Notes under the pieces: generated by a model
The model's database searches: none
What the model saw: only the letters and a program-made list of their open reading frames with translations
Told to the model about the DNA's origin: nothing
Shown here: in pieces, positions 1 through 6,920 of the stretch
Layout: each line of letters opens with the position of its first letter
Position numbering within the stretch: position 1 is the first letter of the stretch
Position numbers and translations under genes: made by a program
Assembly (NCBI GenBank): GCA_019749855.1
Contig: JAIEPI010000185.1
Location: 1 to 19,602, forward strand
Length of the DNA: 19,602 bases
DNA from: Rickettsiales bacterium
GTDB lineage: Bacteria > Pseudomonadota > Alphaproteobacteria > Rickettsiales > UBA998
Direction: 5' to 3'

Positions 1-142
1 GGCGCATATCGTTCCCGCCAATAAGTTCCAGCGATCGCGGTTCTTCCTTACGAATACCCACAAACACGCATTCGCGCGGAAACAGGCAGCGCTGTTGCAG
101 CGCGTCGTAAAGGTGATGTTTGGGGATGGAGGGTCGTCGCAT
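1..142 (-). CDS. Partial hypothetical protein, 5' end only
   Basis: An open minus-strand frame starts at ATG 142 and runs off the left edge, giving 47 residues. An in-frame stop lies two codons upstream of the ATG, so this is the only good start. No clear Shine-Dalgarno sequence precedes it. It is divergent from typA, with a 125-base gap between them. The visible N-terminus contains PKHHLYDALQQ and RECVFVGIRKEEPRSLE. It faintly resembles the 'P.E.VFVGD' segment of HAD phosphatases, but the catalytic Asp is absent and the segment sits too close to the start, so I do not assign a family. It could also be a chance ORF. The missing remainder decides this. Confidence 0.4.
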   Translation of the reverse strand, partial: MRRPSIPKHHLYDALQQRCLFPRECVFVGIRKEEPRSLELIGGNDMR

Positions 143-267
143 GCGCGTTCATTAACAACTATTAATAAAATCGCCAGTGACATTTTCGTGACGATGCGGT
201 CGCATCGCTTGACGCGCCGCACAATTGGCTGTAGCAGGAGCGCTCACCCAAGCAAAAGCGCCACATC

Positions 268-2094
268 ATGGATATTCGTAACATCGCTATTATCGCCCAC
301 GTCGATCACGGCAAAACCACACTGATTGATCAAATTCTCAGACAAACCGGTACATTCCGCGAAAACCAGCAGGTGGCTGAGCGCGTGATGGACTCCAATG
401 ACATCGAGAAAGAGCGTGGCATTACGATTTTAGCCAAATGCACCTCGATCCAGTATGGCGAGTTGAAGATTAACGTGATCGACACGCCAGGCCACGCCGA
501 TTTTGGCGGCGAGGTGGAACGTGTTCTCAATATGGCGGAAGGCGTGATTCTGCTGGTGGATGCCGCAGAAGGCCCGCTCCCGCAAACGAAATTCGTGCTC
601 ACCAAAGCGCTGGCGCAGGGCATGCGTCCCATCGTGTTGATTAACAAGATTGATCGCCCCGATGCGCGTCCTGATGAAGTGCTCGACGAGATTTTTGATC
701 TGTTCGTGGCGCTCGATGCGACGCCGGAGCAGCTCGATTTCCCGATTATGTACGCCTCAGGGCGTGATGGCTGGTCCACTGACTCGCTGGAAGGCGAGCG
801 CAAGGATTTGACGCCGCTGCTCGATCTGGTGGTGCGCCATGTGCCTGGCCCGAAAGTGGATCTGGAAGCGCCGTTTGGCTTTTTGGCGACCATGTTGACC
901 GCCGATCCGTATCTGGGGCGCGTGCTGGTGGGTCGTGTGCATACGGGCCGTGCCAAGGTCAACATGCCGGTGAAGGCCATCAGCCTGACCGGTGAGGTCA
1001 TGGAATCAGGCCGCCTGACCAAGCTTTTTGGCTTTTTTGGCGTCGATCGTCGCCCGATCGAAGAAGCGCAGGCGGGGGATATCATTGCGATTGCTGGATT
1101 GCAGAAAACCTCAGTGGCCGATACCGTTGGCGCGGTAGAGCTGGTGGAGCCAATCAAGGCGACACCGATTGATCCGCCCACCATGGCGATCACCCTGTCC
1201 GTTAACTCGTCACCTTATGCTGGTCTTGAGGGTACGAAAGTCACCTCCAACATGATCCGTGAGCGGCTATTTGCCGAAGCGGAAACCAATGTGGCGATTC
1301 GTGTATCGGAAACCGATGGTAAGGATGCGTTTGAAGTCGGTGGCCGCGGCGAATTACAGCTGGGCGTGCTGATTGAAAATATGCGCCGTGAGGGCTTTGA
1401 GCTGTCCGTCTCGCGTCCCCGCGTCTTGTTCAAAACCGGTGAAGCAGGCGAAAAGCTGGAGCCGTATGAGCAGGTTGTCGTCGATGTCGATGAAGAGTTT
1501 TCCGGCGTGGTGGTGGAGAAACTATCACAGCGTAAAGCCGAAATGCAGGATATGCGCCCATCCGGTGGCGGCAAGCTGCGCATCATCTTCCATGCGCCTT
1601 CCCGCGGTTTGATCGGCTATCAGGCCGAGTTTCTCTCGGATACACGCGGCACTGGTGTCATTAACCGTCTGTTCCATGCTTACGGGCCATATAAAGGTGA
1701 TATTGCCGGTCGTCGCAATGGGGCGCTTATTTCCACTGATCTGGGGGAGGCGGTTGCCTACGCGATTTTCAACCTTCAGGATCGTGGCGCCATGTTTATC
1801 AACCCGCAGGATAAAGTCTATCAGGGCATGATTGTCGGTGAACATACCCGTGATAACGATCTTGAGATTAACGTGTTGAAGGGCAAGCAGCTCACCAATA
1901 TCCGTGCCTCAGGCACCGATGAGGCCGTCCGCCTTATTCCACCTCGCCGCATGACGCTTGAGGAAATGATGTCCTACATTAACGATGACGAGTTAGTGGA
2001 AGTCACCCCTAAATCCCTGCGGCTACGCAAAGTGACGTTGGATCCCAACGAGCGCAAACGTGCCTCACGGGCGGCTGATAAGCTGGCCGGCTAA
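268..2094 (+). CDS. typA: Ribosome-associated GTPase TypA/BipA
   Basis: 608 residues, the usual length for TypA/BipA, a translational GTPase related to EF-G and LepA. It binds the 70S ribosome and supports 50S assembly and stress or cold adaptation. All G motifs are visible near the N-terminus: AHVDHGKT (P-loop, residues 10-17), RGITI (G2), DTPGH (G3) and NKID (G4). These are followed by the beta-barrel domain II, EF-G-like domains III and V, and the TypA-specific C-terminal part. The start at ATG 268 puts MDIRNIAIIAHVDHGK at the N-terminus, as in other family members. The only purine-rich SD-like stretch (AGGAG, about 236-240) is unusually far upstream, roughly 28 bases. It appears to be a single-gene unit, convergent with the repressor at 2149. 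No convincing terminator with a T-tract lies in the 54-base gap. Confidence 0.97.
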   Translation: MDIRNIAIIAHVDHGKTTLIDQILRQTGTFRENQQVAERVMDSNDIEKERGITILAKCTSIQYGELKINVIDTPGHADFGGEVERVLNMAEGVILLVDAAEGPLPQTKFVLTKALAQGMRPIVLINKIDRPDARPDEVLDEIFDLFVALDATPEQLDFPIMYASGRDGWSTDSLEGERKDLTPLLDLVVRHVPGPKVDLEAPFGFLATMLTADPYLGRVLVGRVHTGRAKVNMPVKAISLTGEVMESGRLTKLFGFFGVDRRPIEEAQAGDIIAIAGLQKTSVADTVGAVELVEPIKATPIDPPTMAITLSVNSSPYAGLEGTKVTSNMIRERLFAEAETNVAIRVSETDGKDAFEVGGRGELQLGVLIENMRREGFELSVSRPRVLFKTGEAGEKLEPYEQVVVDVDEEFSGVVVEKLSQRKAEMQDMRPSGGGKLRIIFHAPSRGLIGYQAEFLSDTRGTGVINRLFHAYGPYKGDIAGRRNGALISTDLGEAVAYAIFNLQDRGAMFINPQDKVYQGMIVGEHTRDNDLEINVLKGKQLTNIRASGTDEAVRLIPPRRMTLEEMMSYINDDELVEVTPKSLRLRKVTLDPNERKRASRAADKLAG

Positions 2095-2148
2095 AACGGC
2101 CGCTAGCTGTTGGTTAACCGCGAACTGGTCACTGGTCGGGCAGAATGC

Positions 2149-2835
2149 CTAGAGCTTCTTACTGATCCAGATGATTTTGCCGATGAGTTCAAGGCCGTTA
2201 TGTGTATCCAAAGTGTAGGGTGGATAATCCTTATTATCTGAGATCACCACCGTGTGCGTATCATGTGGTCGCTGTTGCAGTCGCCGAATCACCAGCCGAC
2301 CTTTCATGTTAAGTGCATAAATCCCATCCTCCTGCACGAGGCTCTGTGTGGGATCAATCATCAGTAAATCGCTTTCGGAAATCGTCGGATTCATTGCATC
2401 GCCATAATGACGAATCAGCGCCAGTTCCGTGGGTTGTGTGTGTGTGATGTCTCGCAGTAGCAATGGATCAAACAATAGACCGCTCTTTCGGTGCGCCGGA
2501 TTTTTTAGCATCATGGCGGAGTGTTTGTCGGCAGGATCATCATAGAGTGGAATGAAAATGAAATGATCAGCATTCGTTGGCGTTGTGCAGGCAGGGGAGG
2601 CGATGAATTCCACCGGCGCTACACTATCGCGCAATGGATGAAAGCCATGATCCAGTAGAATCTCCGCCGGAAGACATTGTAGCGCGTTGGAGAGTCGGTA
2701 CAGCCATGTGTCGGTTAGACGCCTTTCGCCGCGTTCCAGTTTTTGAATCTGTGCCGGCGTCGTAGAAGCAGCTCGCGCCACATCAGAAAGACTAAGGCCA
2801 CGTTCTATTCGAAGTCGTTTAACATTATTCTGCAT
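2149..2835 (-). CDS. LexA/CI-fold XRE repressor with degenerate S24 protease dyad
   Basis: 228 residues. Residues 1-64 form a Cro/CI-type helix-turn-helix (LSLSDVARAASTTPAQIQKLERG). The C-terminal half matches the S24/LexA peptidase fold, with YGDAMNPTISESDLLMID and DGIYALNMKGRLVIRRL. In self-cleaving members these read GDSM and vKRL, with catalytic Ser and Lys. Here the Ser position is Ala147 (codon GCA) and the Lys position is Arg184. The protein should therefore keep the dimerisation fold but not autoproteolyse, so RecA-triggered inactivation is unlikely (inference). It is divergent from a Cro-like gene, with two dyads in the 126-base gap that probably serve as its operators. No other phage genes are nearby. 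No clear SD precedes ATG 2835. Confidence 0.88.
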   Translation of the reverse strand: MQNNVKRLRIERGLSLSDVARAASTTPAQIQKLERGERRLTDTWLYRLSNALQCLPAEILLDHGFHPLRDSVAPVEFIASPACTTPTNADHFIFIPLYDDPADKHSAMMLKNPAHRKSGLLFDPLLLRDITHTQPTELALIRHYGDAMNPTISESDLLMIDPTQSLVQEDGIYALNMKGRLVIRRLQQRPHDTHTVVISDNKDYPPYTLDTHNGLELIGKIIWISKKL

Positions 2836-2871
2836 GAGGTAGCGCTATACGATTTGTATCAGATTTACCAT

Positions 2872-2884
2872 ATCCATTTTGGAT
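2872..2884. promoter_or_regulatory. Operator-like dyad 1 (ATCCA-N3-TGGAT)
   Basis: A perfect inverted repeat with five-base arms ATCCA/TGGAT and a three-base spacer, centred at 2878 between the divergent repressor and Cro-like genes. It shares its arms with the dyad centred at 2908, exactly 30 bases away, so both would lie on the same DNA face. A lone half-site ATCCA (2887-2891) sits midway. Binding by the adjacent repressor is inferred. Confidence 0.6.
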
Positions 2885-2899
2885 GAATCCAGTGAATCA

Positions 2900-2928
2900 T
2901 TGTCCATAGTGGATATTTTTCCTATTGT
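2900..2928 (+). promoter_or_regulatory. Putative promoter of the Cro-like gene
   Basis: TTGTCC (2900-2905), a 17-base spacer, then TATTGT (2923-2928). Each hexamer matches the sigma-70 consensus at four of six positions. Transcription would start near 2935, giving a leader of about 27 bases to ATG 2962. The operator-like dyad 2 lies inside it. Confidence 0.45.
2903..2913. promoter_or_regulatory. Operator-like dyad 2 (TCCA-N3-TGGA)
   Basis: An inverted repeat TCCA-TAG-TGGA centred at 2908. It is the same dyad as the one centred at 2878, but the outermost arm base does not pair. It overlaps the proposed -35 element and spacer of the Cro-like gene promoter, which is the expected placement for a repressing operator. 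Confidence 0.6.
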
Positions 2929-2961
2929 GTTTTGTGCTTATTGTGGCTAAATTACTCAAAG

Positions 2962-3213
2962 ATGGACATTAAAAAGTATCTTTCACTCATGGGGCAGAGC
3001 GTCACGTCTTTTGCGCGTGAGGTCGGTTGTTCGCCTCAAACTGTTTATAAATACATTTATGGCACACGCTTTCCGCACCGTGACATGCAACGCCGAGTCT
3101 ATGAGGTGACCAAAGGCCGCGTCACACCGAATGATTGGGTCGGCATCGAAGAAGGCAAAGACGTGACGCCCACGGCGTCACCGCCGCATACCCATCACGA
3201 TAGCGCTGAATGA
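2962..3213 (+). CDS. Small Cro-like helix-turn-helix DNA-binding protein
   Basis: 83 residues from ATG 2962. An in-frame TTG at 2932 would add ten residues but lies at or before the predicted transcription start, so ATG 2962 is preferred. The core VTSFAREVGCSPQTVYKYIYG is a Cro/YdaS-type helix-turn-helix. RVTPNDW after it is typical of small phage and alphaproteobacterial HTH proteins. The tail is low in complexity (Pro, Thr, His-rich). It is divergent from a CI-like repressor with shared dyads, the geometry of a lambdoid cI/cro switch, so a role as counter-repressor is inferred. It is followed by a strong intrinsic terminator. No other phage genes are present, so this is either a stand-alone pair or a remnant. 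Confidence 0.75.
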   Translation: MDIKKYLSLMGQSVTSFAREVGCSPQTVYKYIYGTRFPHRDMQRRVYEVTKGRVTPNDWVGIEEGKDVTPTASPPHTHHDSAE

Positions 3214-3289
3214 GAAAACAGCCAAACGACGCGTGATATGGCCGCTTAGAAGAATCAGCGGACACGAAAAAATGATGCCGCTGAATATA

Positions 3290-3321
3290 AAAAAAGGCCC
3301 GCTGATAAGCAGGCCTTTTTT
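3290..3321. terminator. Bidirectional intrinsic terminator
   Basis: A ten-base perfect stem, A6GGCC (3290-3299) pairing with GGCCT6 (3312-3321). Inside it is a C/A mismatch, a further GC/GC pair and a TGATAA loop. Runs of A and T on either side let it work for both the Cro-like gene (plus) and cspA (minus), whose stop codon is 18 bases away. Confidence 0.85.
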
Positions 3322-3339
3322 ACGTGTGTTAGCGGGCGC

Positions 3340-3543
3340 TTAGAGCGGACGCAGATTGGTTGCGAAGGTTTTATCGCGGCTGGTTTCCAGATCATAATTG
3401 ATCTTTTGACCATCATTCAGACCGTTCAGGCCTGCTTGTTGCACTGCCGTGATGTGAACAAAGATATCTTTGCCGCCATCATCTGGCTGAATGAAACCGA
3501 AGCCTTTTTGAGTATTGAACCATTTTACCGTACCAGTAGCCAT
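3340..3543 (-). CDS. cspA: Cold-shock domain protein, CspA family
   Basis: 67 residues, a single cold-shock domain. The protein is a small cytoplasmic OB-fold that binds single-stranded RNA or DNA and melts mRNA structure. Both nucleic-acid-binding motifs are present: KGFGFI (RNP1) and DIFVHI (RNP2), after MATGTVKWFN. ATG 3543 is preceded by a good SD (AAGGAG, seven to eight bases upstream). The leader region on the minus strand is long and AU-rich and holds a terminator-like hairpin (3619-3661), so post-transcriptional or attenuation control is plausible. The bidirectional terminator at 3290-3321 ends its transcript. The paralogue within the Csp family cannot be told from this sequence. Confidence 0.95.
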   Translation of the reverse strand: MATGTVKWFNTQKGFGFIQPDDGGKDIFVHITAVQQAGLNGLNDGQKINYDLETSRDKTFATNLRPL

Positions 3544-3618
3544 AGCATTCTCCTTTGTCGCGTGGCAGTTGACCTTTTCTCTTTTTTTATTCAGAGCAAA
3601 AAATAAAGCTCAGTGTTT

Positions 3619-3661
3619 AAAAAAAGAACCCCCTTTCAGCCGAATGGCTAAATGAGAGGTT
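3619..3661 (-). terminator. Intrinsic-terminator-like hairpin in the cspA upstream region
   Basis: Read on the minus strand, AACCTCT (3661-3655) pairs with the GGGGGTT arm through G-C, A-U and two G-U pairs. The helix continues through TTT/AAA and AGCC/GGCT around an ATTC loop, with small bulges. A C and seven Ts (3625-3619) follow directly. It lies about 75 bases upstream of the cspA start, so it would either attenuate the cspA leader or end a separate small RNA. Confidence 0.55.
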
Positions 3662-3813
3662 AATAGTGGGACCCAGGTCGTGCCTTACTTAGGGAAGCCA
3701 GTAGGAATAAACTACGTCGGTAACCAAGAATAAGAATCACTTATTTTTTACGCTTAGAGATCGAAATCACCAGTCGTTATTGCATGCAAAGTCCGGCCCA
3801 CAATTAACCAGAC

Positions 3814-3832
3814 ACAACTTAGTACCAGTTGT
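3814..3832. promoter_or_regulatory. Inverted repeat ACAACT-N7-AGTTGT upstream of putA
   Basis: A perfect six-base-arm dyad with a seven-base spacer, 42 bases upstream of the putA -10 element. Its size suits a dimeric regulator. Proline-responsive Lrp-type PutR regulates putA in other alphaproteobacteria, but whether this is its site is only a guess. Confidence 0.35.
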
Positions 3833-3873
3833 TCGCTAAATCAAGCTTTGCTGGCTTGCGCTGAGCACATAGC

Positions 3874-3879
3874 TATAAT
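3874..3879 (+). promoter_or_regulatory. Perfect -10 element (TATAAT) for putA
   Basis: A consensus TATAAT ends six bases before ATG 3886, so the predicted transcription start falls on or next to the A of the start codon. The -35 region is poor: CTGGCT sits at 17-base spacing. If used, this promoter gives a leaderless putA mRNA. Confidence 0.5.
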
Positions 3880-3885
3880 GCGTGC

Positions 3886-6879
3886 ATGACGATATTTCTC
3901 TCACGCATGGCTTTCGCCGACGAATCTGATTGCATTCAAGAGCTGCTGAGTGCTGCAAAACCTTACGCTGCACTGCAGCCGAAGATACTCTCACGCGCTC
4001 AGCAGATGGTGGCGCGTTTGCGGACGGAAGGCCCAGGCATTTCTGTTGAGGCCTTTTTGCAGGAGTACGGGCTTTCCACCAAAGAAGGGGTGGCCGTGAT
4101 GTGTCTGGCGGAGGCATTGCTGCGTATTCCGGATACGGCCACCGTCAATCGCTTGATTGAATCAAGCTTTCATGGCGGTGCCTGGGAGACGCATCTAGGC
4201 AAAAGCAGCTCGCTTTTTGTGAATGCCTCGAGCTGGGGGCTGGTGCTGACTGGCAAAACGCTGGAGTTGGCCGCTGACGATATGCGTGGAGGTGTCAGCG
4301 GCGTCATGGGCCATCTGGCACGAAAAATGGGCGAACCAGTGATTCGTCAGGCGTTGAAAGCGGCGATGAAATGGCTGGCTGGACAATTTGTGCTTGGGCA
4401 AACCATTGATGAGGGTTTGGCTCATGCCGCATCCTATGCAAAGCAGGGCTATCGTTTCTCTTATGATATGCTCGGTGAGGGTGCACGCTCGCACACACAG
4501 GCGGATGCCTACCTCGCGGCCTATCACGCGGCGATTGAAGCGGTGGGTCAGGCCAAGCATGAGAAAACATCACTTTATGCGGCGCCCAGCATCTCGATTA
4601 AACTCACCGCCTTGCATCCGCATTATGAGTGGCGGCATAAGGCGCAAGTATTTGAGCGTTTATTGCCAAAACTGGTCGGCTTGGCGAAAGCCGCACAGGC
4701 GCATGGATTATGTCTGGCGATTGATGCCGAAGAACAATCGCGTTTTGATCTCGCACTCGCTTTGTATGAAGCATTAGTGACGCATCCGCAGATTGCGGAT
4801 TATTCGGGTGTGGGCTATGTGTTGCAGGCTTACGGCAAGCGTGCCTATGCGGCCGTGAGTGTGCTGGGGGATATTGCGGCGCGCAGTGGTAAGCGTCTGC
4901 CGGTGCGTCTGGTCAAGGGTGCTTATTGGGATAGTGAAATTAAGGTCGCACAAACGCATGGCTTACCGGATTATCCAGTGTTTACCCGAAAAGCGCATTC
5001 TGATTTGTCCTACCTTGCCTGTGCGCGAGCCTTGCTGGATGCACCACAGCATTTCTTTGCGCAGTTTGCCACGCATAACGCCCTCACCATCGCGGCGATT
5101 GAGGCATACGCGCAGGGCCGTGAGTATGAATTCCAGCGCTTGCATGGTATGGGGGAAGCGCTCTATCGCGACGTGATCACCAGCACACCGTGCCGTATCT
5201 ATGCGCCGATTGGTGAGCATAAGGATTTACTGGCTTACCTGATCCGCCGCCTGCTCGAGAATGGAGCCAATAGCTCGTTTATTCATCAGATGCTGGATAC
5301 GTCACTTCCCATCGAGACGGTGTTGCATGATCCAGTGCAGGAAAGCGCCCTCCACCCCACCGCTGCCATCGCGCCGCCGGTGGCCTTGTATGGTGAGGAT
5401 CGCCGCAATAGTTCTGGCATTGATCTGGGAAATGCCGCCATGGTGCACGCGTTGCAGGAAGGATTGCAGGTGATGCGCCCGCATTATCCGCCTGCACCCG
5501 ATACGATGGATGGGAGCGATATTCAGCGGGCCATCGAGCAATCGCAACGGGCCTTCAGCGCATGGACACGCACAACGGTCGCGTCGCGGGCAGAGATTCT
5601 GGAGCGTGCGGCTGAGTTGTTGGCAAAGCGGCGCTATGAAGCCATGGCCCTGATTATCACCGAAGGGCAGCGCACTTGGGGCGATGCGCTCTCAGAGGTA
5701 CGTGAAGCTGAGGATTTTTGCCGCTATTACGCTGCACGTGCGCGTGAATTTTTTGGCACGCCCACCGTTTTAAGTGGGCCGACGGGTGAACATAACAGCC
5801 TGCGATACGCAGGGCGCGGCGTCTTTGCTTGTATCAGTCCGTGGAATTTTCCATTGGCCATTTTTACCGGTCAGGTGGTGGCGGCGCTTGTCGCGGGCAA
5901 CAGTGTGATCGCCAAGCCCGCGGAGCAAACACCGCGTGTAGCGGATTTTATGGTACGCCTGTTACATGAGGCAGGCGTTCCACAGGATTCGCTGATTCTC
6001 GCGCCAGGTGCTGGAGAAGTGGTGGGGGCGGCACTGGCACGTGATGAGCGCGTGGCCGGCGTTGCATTTACTGGCGGCACCGCCACGGCTAAACAGATTC
6101 AGCGTGCACTCGCCGCACGCGAGGGCGCGATCGTGCCATTGATTGCGGAAACCGGCGGGCAAAATGCGATGATTGTTGATTCCTCCGCCCTCATTGAGCA
6201 GGCGGTCGATGATTGTCTGGCCTCGGCGTTTGGCAGTGCTGGGCAGCGCTGTTCCGCCTTGCGAATTTTATGTGTGCAGCGTGATATTGCGGATGCGTTC
6301 CTGACGCTTCTGGCTGACGCGATGCAAACCTTGGTGGTGGGTGATCCGTGGGAGATGAGCACGGATTTAGGGCCGCTGATTGACGCGCAAGCCAAGGCAT
6401 CGGTGCAAACGCATCTCGCCTATCTGCAGGGTGTGGGCTCTTTGCTGGCATCCACCCCGCTCTGTGCGGATTTAACAGGGCATTACCTAGCGCCGCAAGC
6501 GTGGGAGATTCCGTCGTTGGATGTCGTCAAGCAGGAGGTATTTGGCCCGATCCTGCATGTGTATCGCTATGACTCCGCTGAGTTTGACGCCATGCTGAGC
6601 GCTCTGGAGGCCACCGGCTACGGCCTCACATTTGGCATGCATAGCCGCATTGCGGCGGTCTATCAGGAGGTGGCGGCGCGCGTGAAGGTGGGCAATTGTT
6701 ATATCAATCGCAGCATGATCGGGGCAACCGTCGGTGTGCAGCCTTTCGGCGGCGAGGGGTTATCGGGAAGCGGGCCCAAAGCCGGTGGCCCGCATTATCT
6801 GCTGCGCTTTGCCACCGAGCGCACGCTGAGCATCAACACTGCCGCAATTGGCGGCAATATCGAGCTGTTAATGACGTAA
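3886..6879 (+). CDS. putA: Bifunctional proline dehydrogenase / P5C dehydrogenase PutA
   Basis: 997 residues. It oxidises proline to pyrroline-5-carboxylate (FAD, electrons to quinone) and then to glutamate (NAD), channelling the intermediate. The PRODH barrel covers about residues 150-480: SIKL around K239, DAEEQSRFDL, LVKGAYWDSEIK, QFATHNA, FQRLHGMGE and RRLLENGANSSF. The ALDH domain covers about 540-975, with SPWNFPLA, E755 in AETGGQNA and catalytic C789 in GSAGQRCSA. Its length matches the minimal 'type A' PutA (about 1000 residues). There is no N-terminal ribbon-helix-helix domain, so it cannot repress itself as E. coli PutA does. ATG 3886 has no SD and sits six bases after a perfect TATAAT; ATG 3907 is a second in-frame choice. 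It is a single-gene unit, convergent with aguA. Confidence 0.97.
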   Translation: MTIFLSRMAFADESDCIQELLSAAKPYAALQPKILSRAQQMVARLRTEGPGISVEAFLQEYGLSTKEGVAVMCLAEALLRIPDTATVNRLIESSFHGGAWETHLGKSSSLFVNASSWGLVLTGKTLELAADDMRGGVSGVMGHLARKMGEPVIRQALKAAMKWLAGQFVLGQTIDEGLAHAASYAKQGYRFSYDMLGEGARSHTQADAYLAAYHAAIEAVGQAKHEKTSLYAAPSISIKLTALHPHYEWRHKAQVFERLLPKLVGLAKAAQAHGLCLAIDAEEQSRFDLALALYEALVTHPQIADYSGVGYVLQAYGKRAYAAVSVLGDIAARSGKRLPVRLVKGAYWDSEIKVAQTHGLPDYPVFTRKAHSDLSYLACARALLDAPQHFFAQFATHNALTIAAIEAYAQGREYEFQRLHGMGEALYRDVITSTPCRIYAPIGEHKDLLAYLIRRLLENGANSSFIHQMLDTSLPIETVLHDPVQESALHPTAAIAPPVALYGEDRRNSSGIDLGNAAMVHALQEGLQVMRPHYPPAPDTMDGSDIQRAIEQSQRAFSAWTRTTVASRAEILERAAELLAKRRYEAMALIITEGQRTWGDALSEVREAEDFCRYYAARAREFFGTPTVLSGPTGEHNSLRYAGRGVFACISPWNFPLAIFTGQVVAALVAGNSVIAKPAEQTPRVADFMVRLLHEAGVPQDSLILAPGAGEVVGAALARDERVAGVAFTGGTATAKQIQRALAAREGAIVPLIAETGGQNAMIVDSSALIEQAVDDCLASAFGSAGQRCSALRILCVQRDIADAFLTLLADAMQTLVVGDPWEMSTDLGPLIDAQAKASVQTHLAYLQGVGSLLASTPLCADLTGHYLAPQAWEIPSLDVVKQEVFGPILHVYRYDSAEFDAMLSALEATGYGLTFGMHSRIAAVYQEVAARVKVGNCYINRSMIGATVGVQPFGGEGLSGSGPKAGGPHYLLRFATERTLSINTAAIGGNIELLMT

Positions 6880-6920
6880 CGTAGCCCTTGCCTTGAATAA
6901 AGGTGGTGATTGCGCATCAA

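Larger units (their letters stand above)
3544..3885. other. 342-base gene-free region between divergent cspA and putA
   Basis: No coding frame is convincing here. On the minus strand the part nearest cspA is rich in A and U tracts and contains an intrinsic-terminator-like hairpin (3619-3661). Further up are a 6-5-6 AT hairpin (AATAAG/CTTATT, 3729-3745), a short GACC/GGTC dyad near 3670-3679, and a 6-7-6 dyad at 3814-3832. A perfect TATAAT at 3874-3879 faces putA. The stretch probably combines a structured cspA leader, or a separate small RNA, with the putA control region. Confidence 0.6.

Noticed and set aside
330..1193. Long minus-strand open frame inside typA (287 codons)
   Set aside because: Low-complexity Ser/Thr/Arg-rich translation with no family resemblance, fully antisense to a strongly conserved gene; a codon-bias artefact.
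2080..2105. GGCCG/CGGCC hairpin spanning the typA stop codon
   Set aside because: Five-base stem with no T-tract; too weak to call a terminator.
2149..3213. Prophage or integrative element
   Set aside because: Only the repressor/Cro-like pair is present; no integrase, attachment repeats or other phage genes occur in the window.
3661..3800. tRNA or 6S RNA gene in the cspA-putA gap
   Set aside because: A TTCGATC string on the minus strand resembles a T-loop, but its flanks do not pair, no acceptor stem is present, and no 6S-like closing helix was found.
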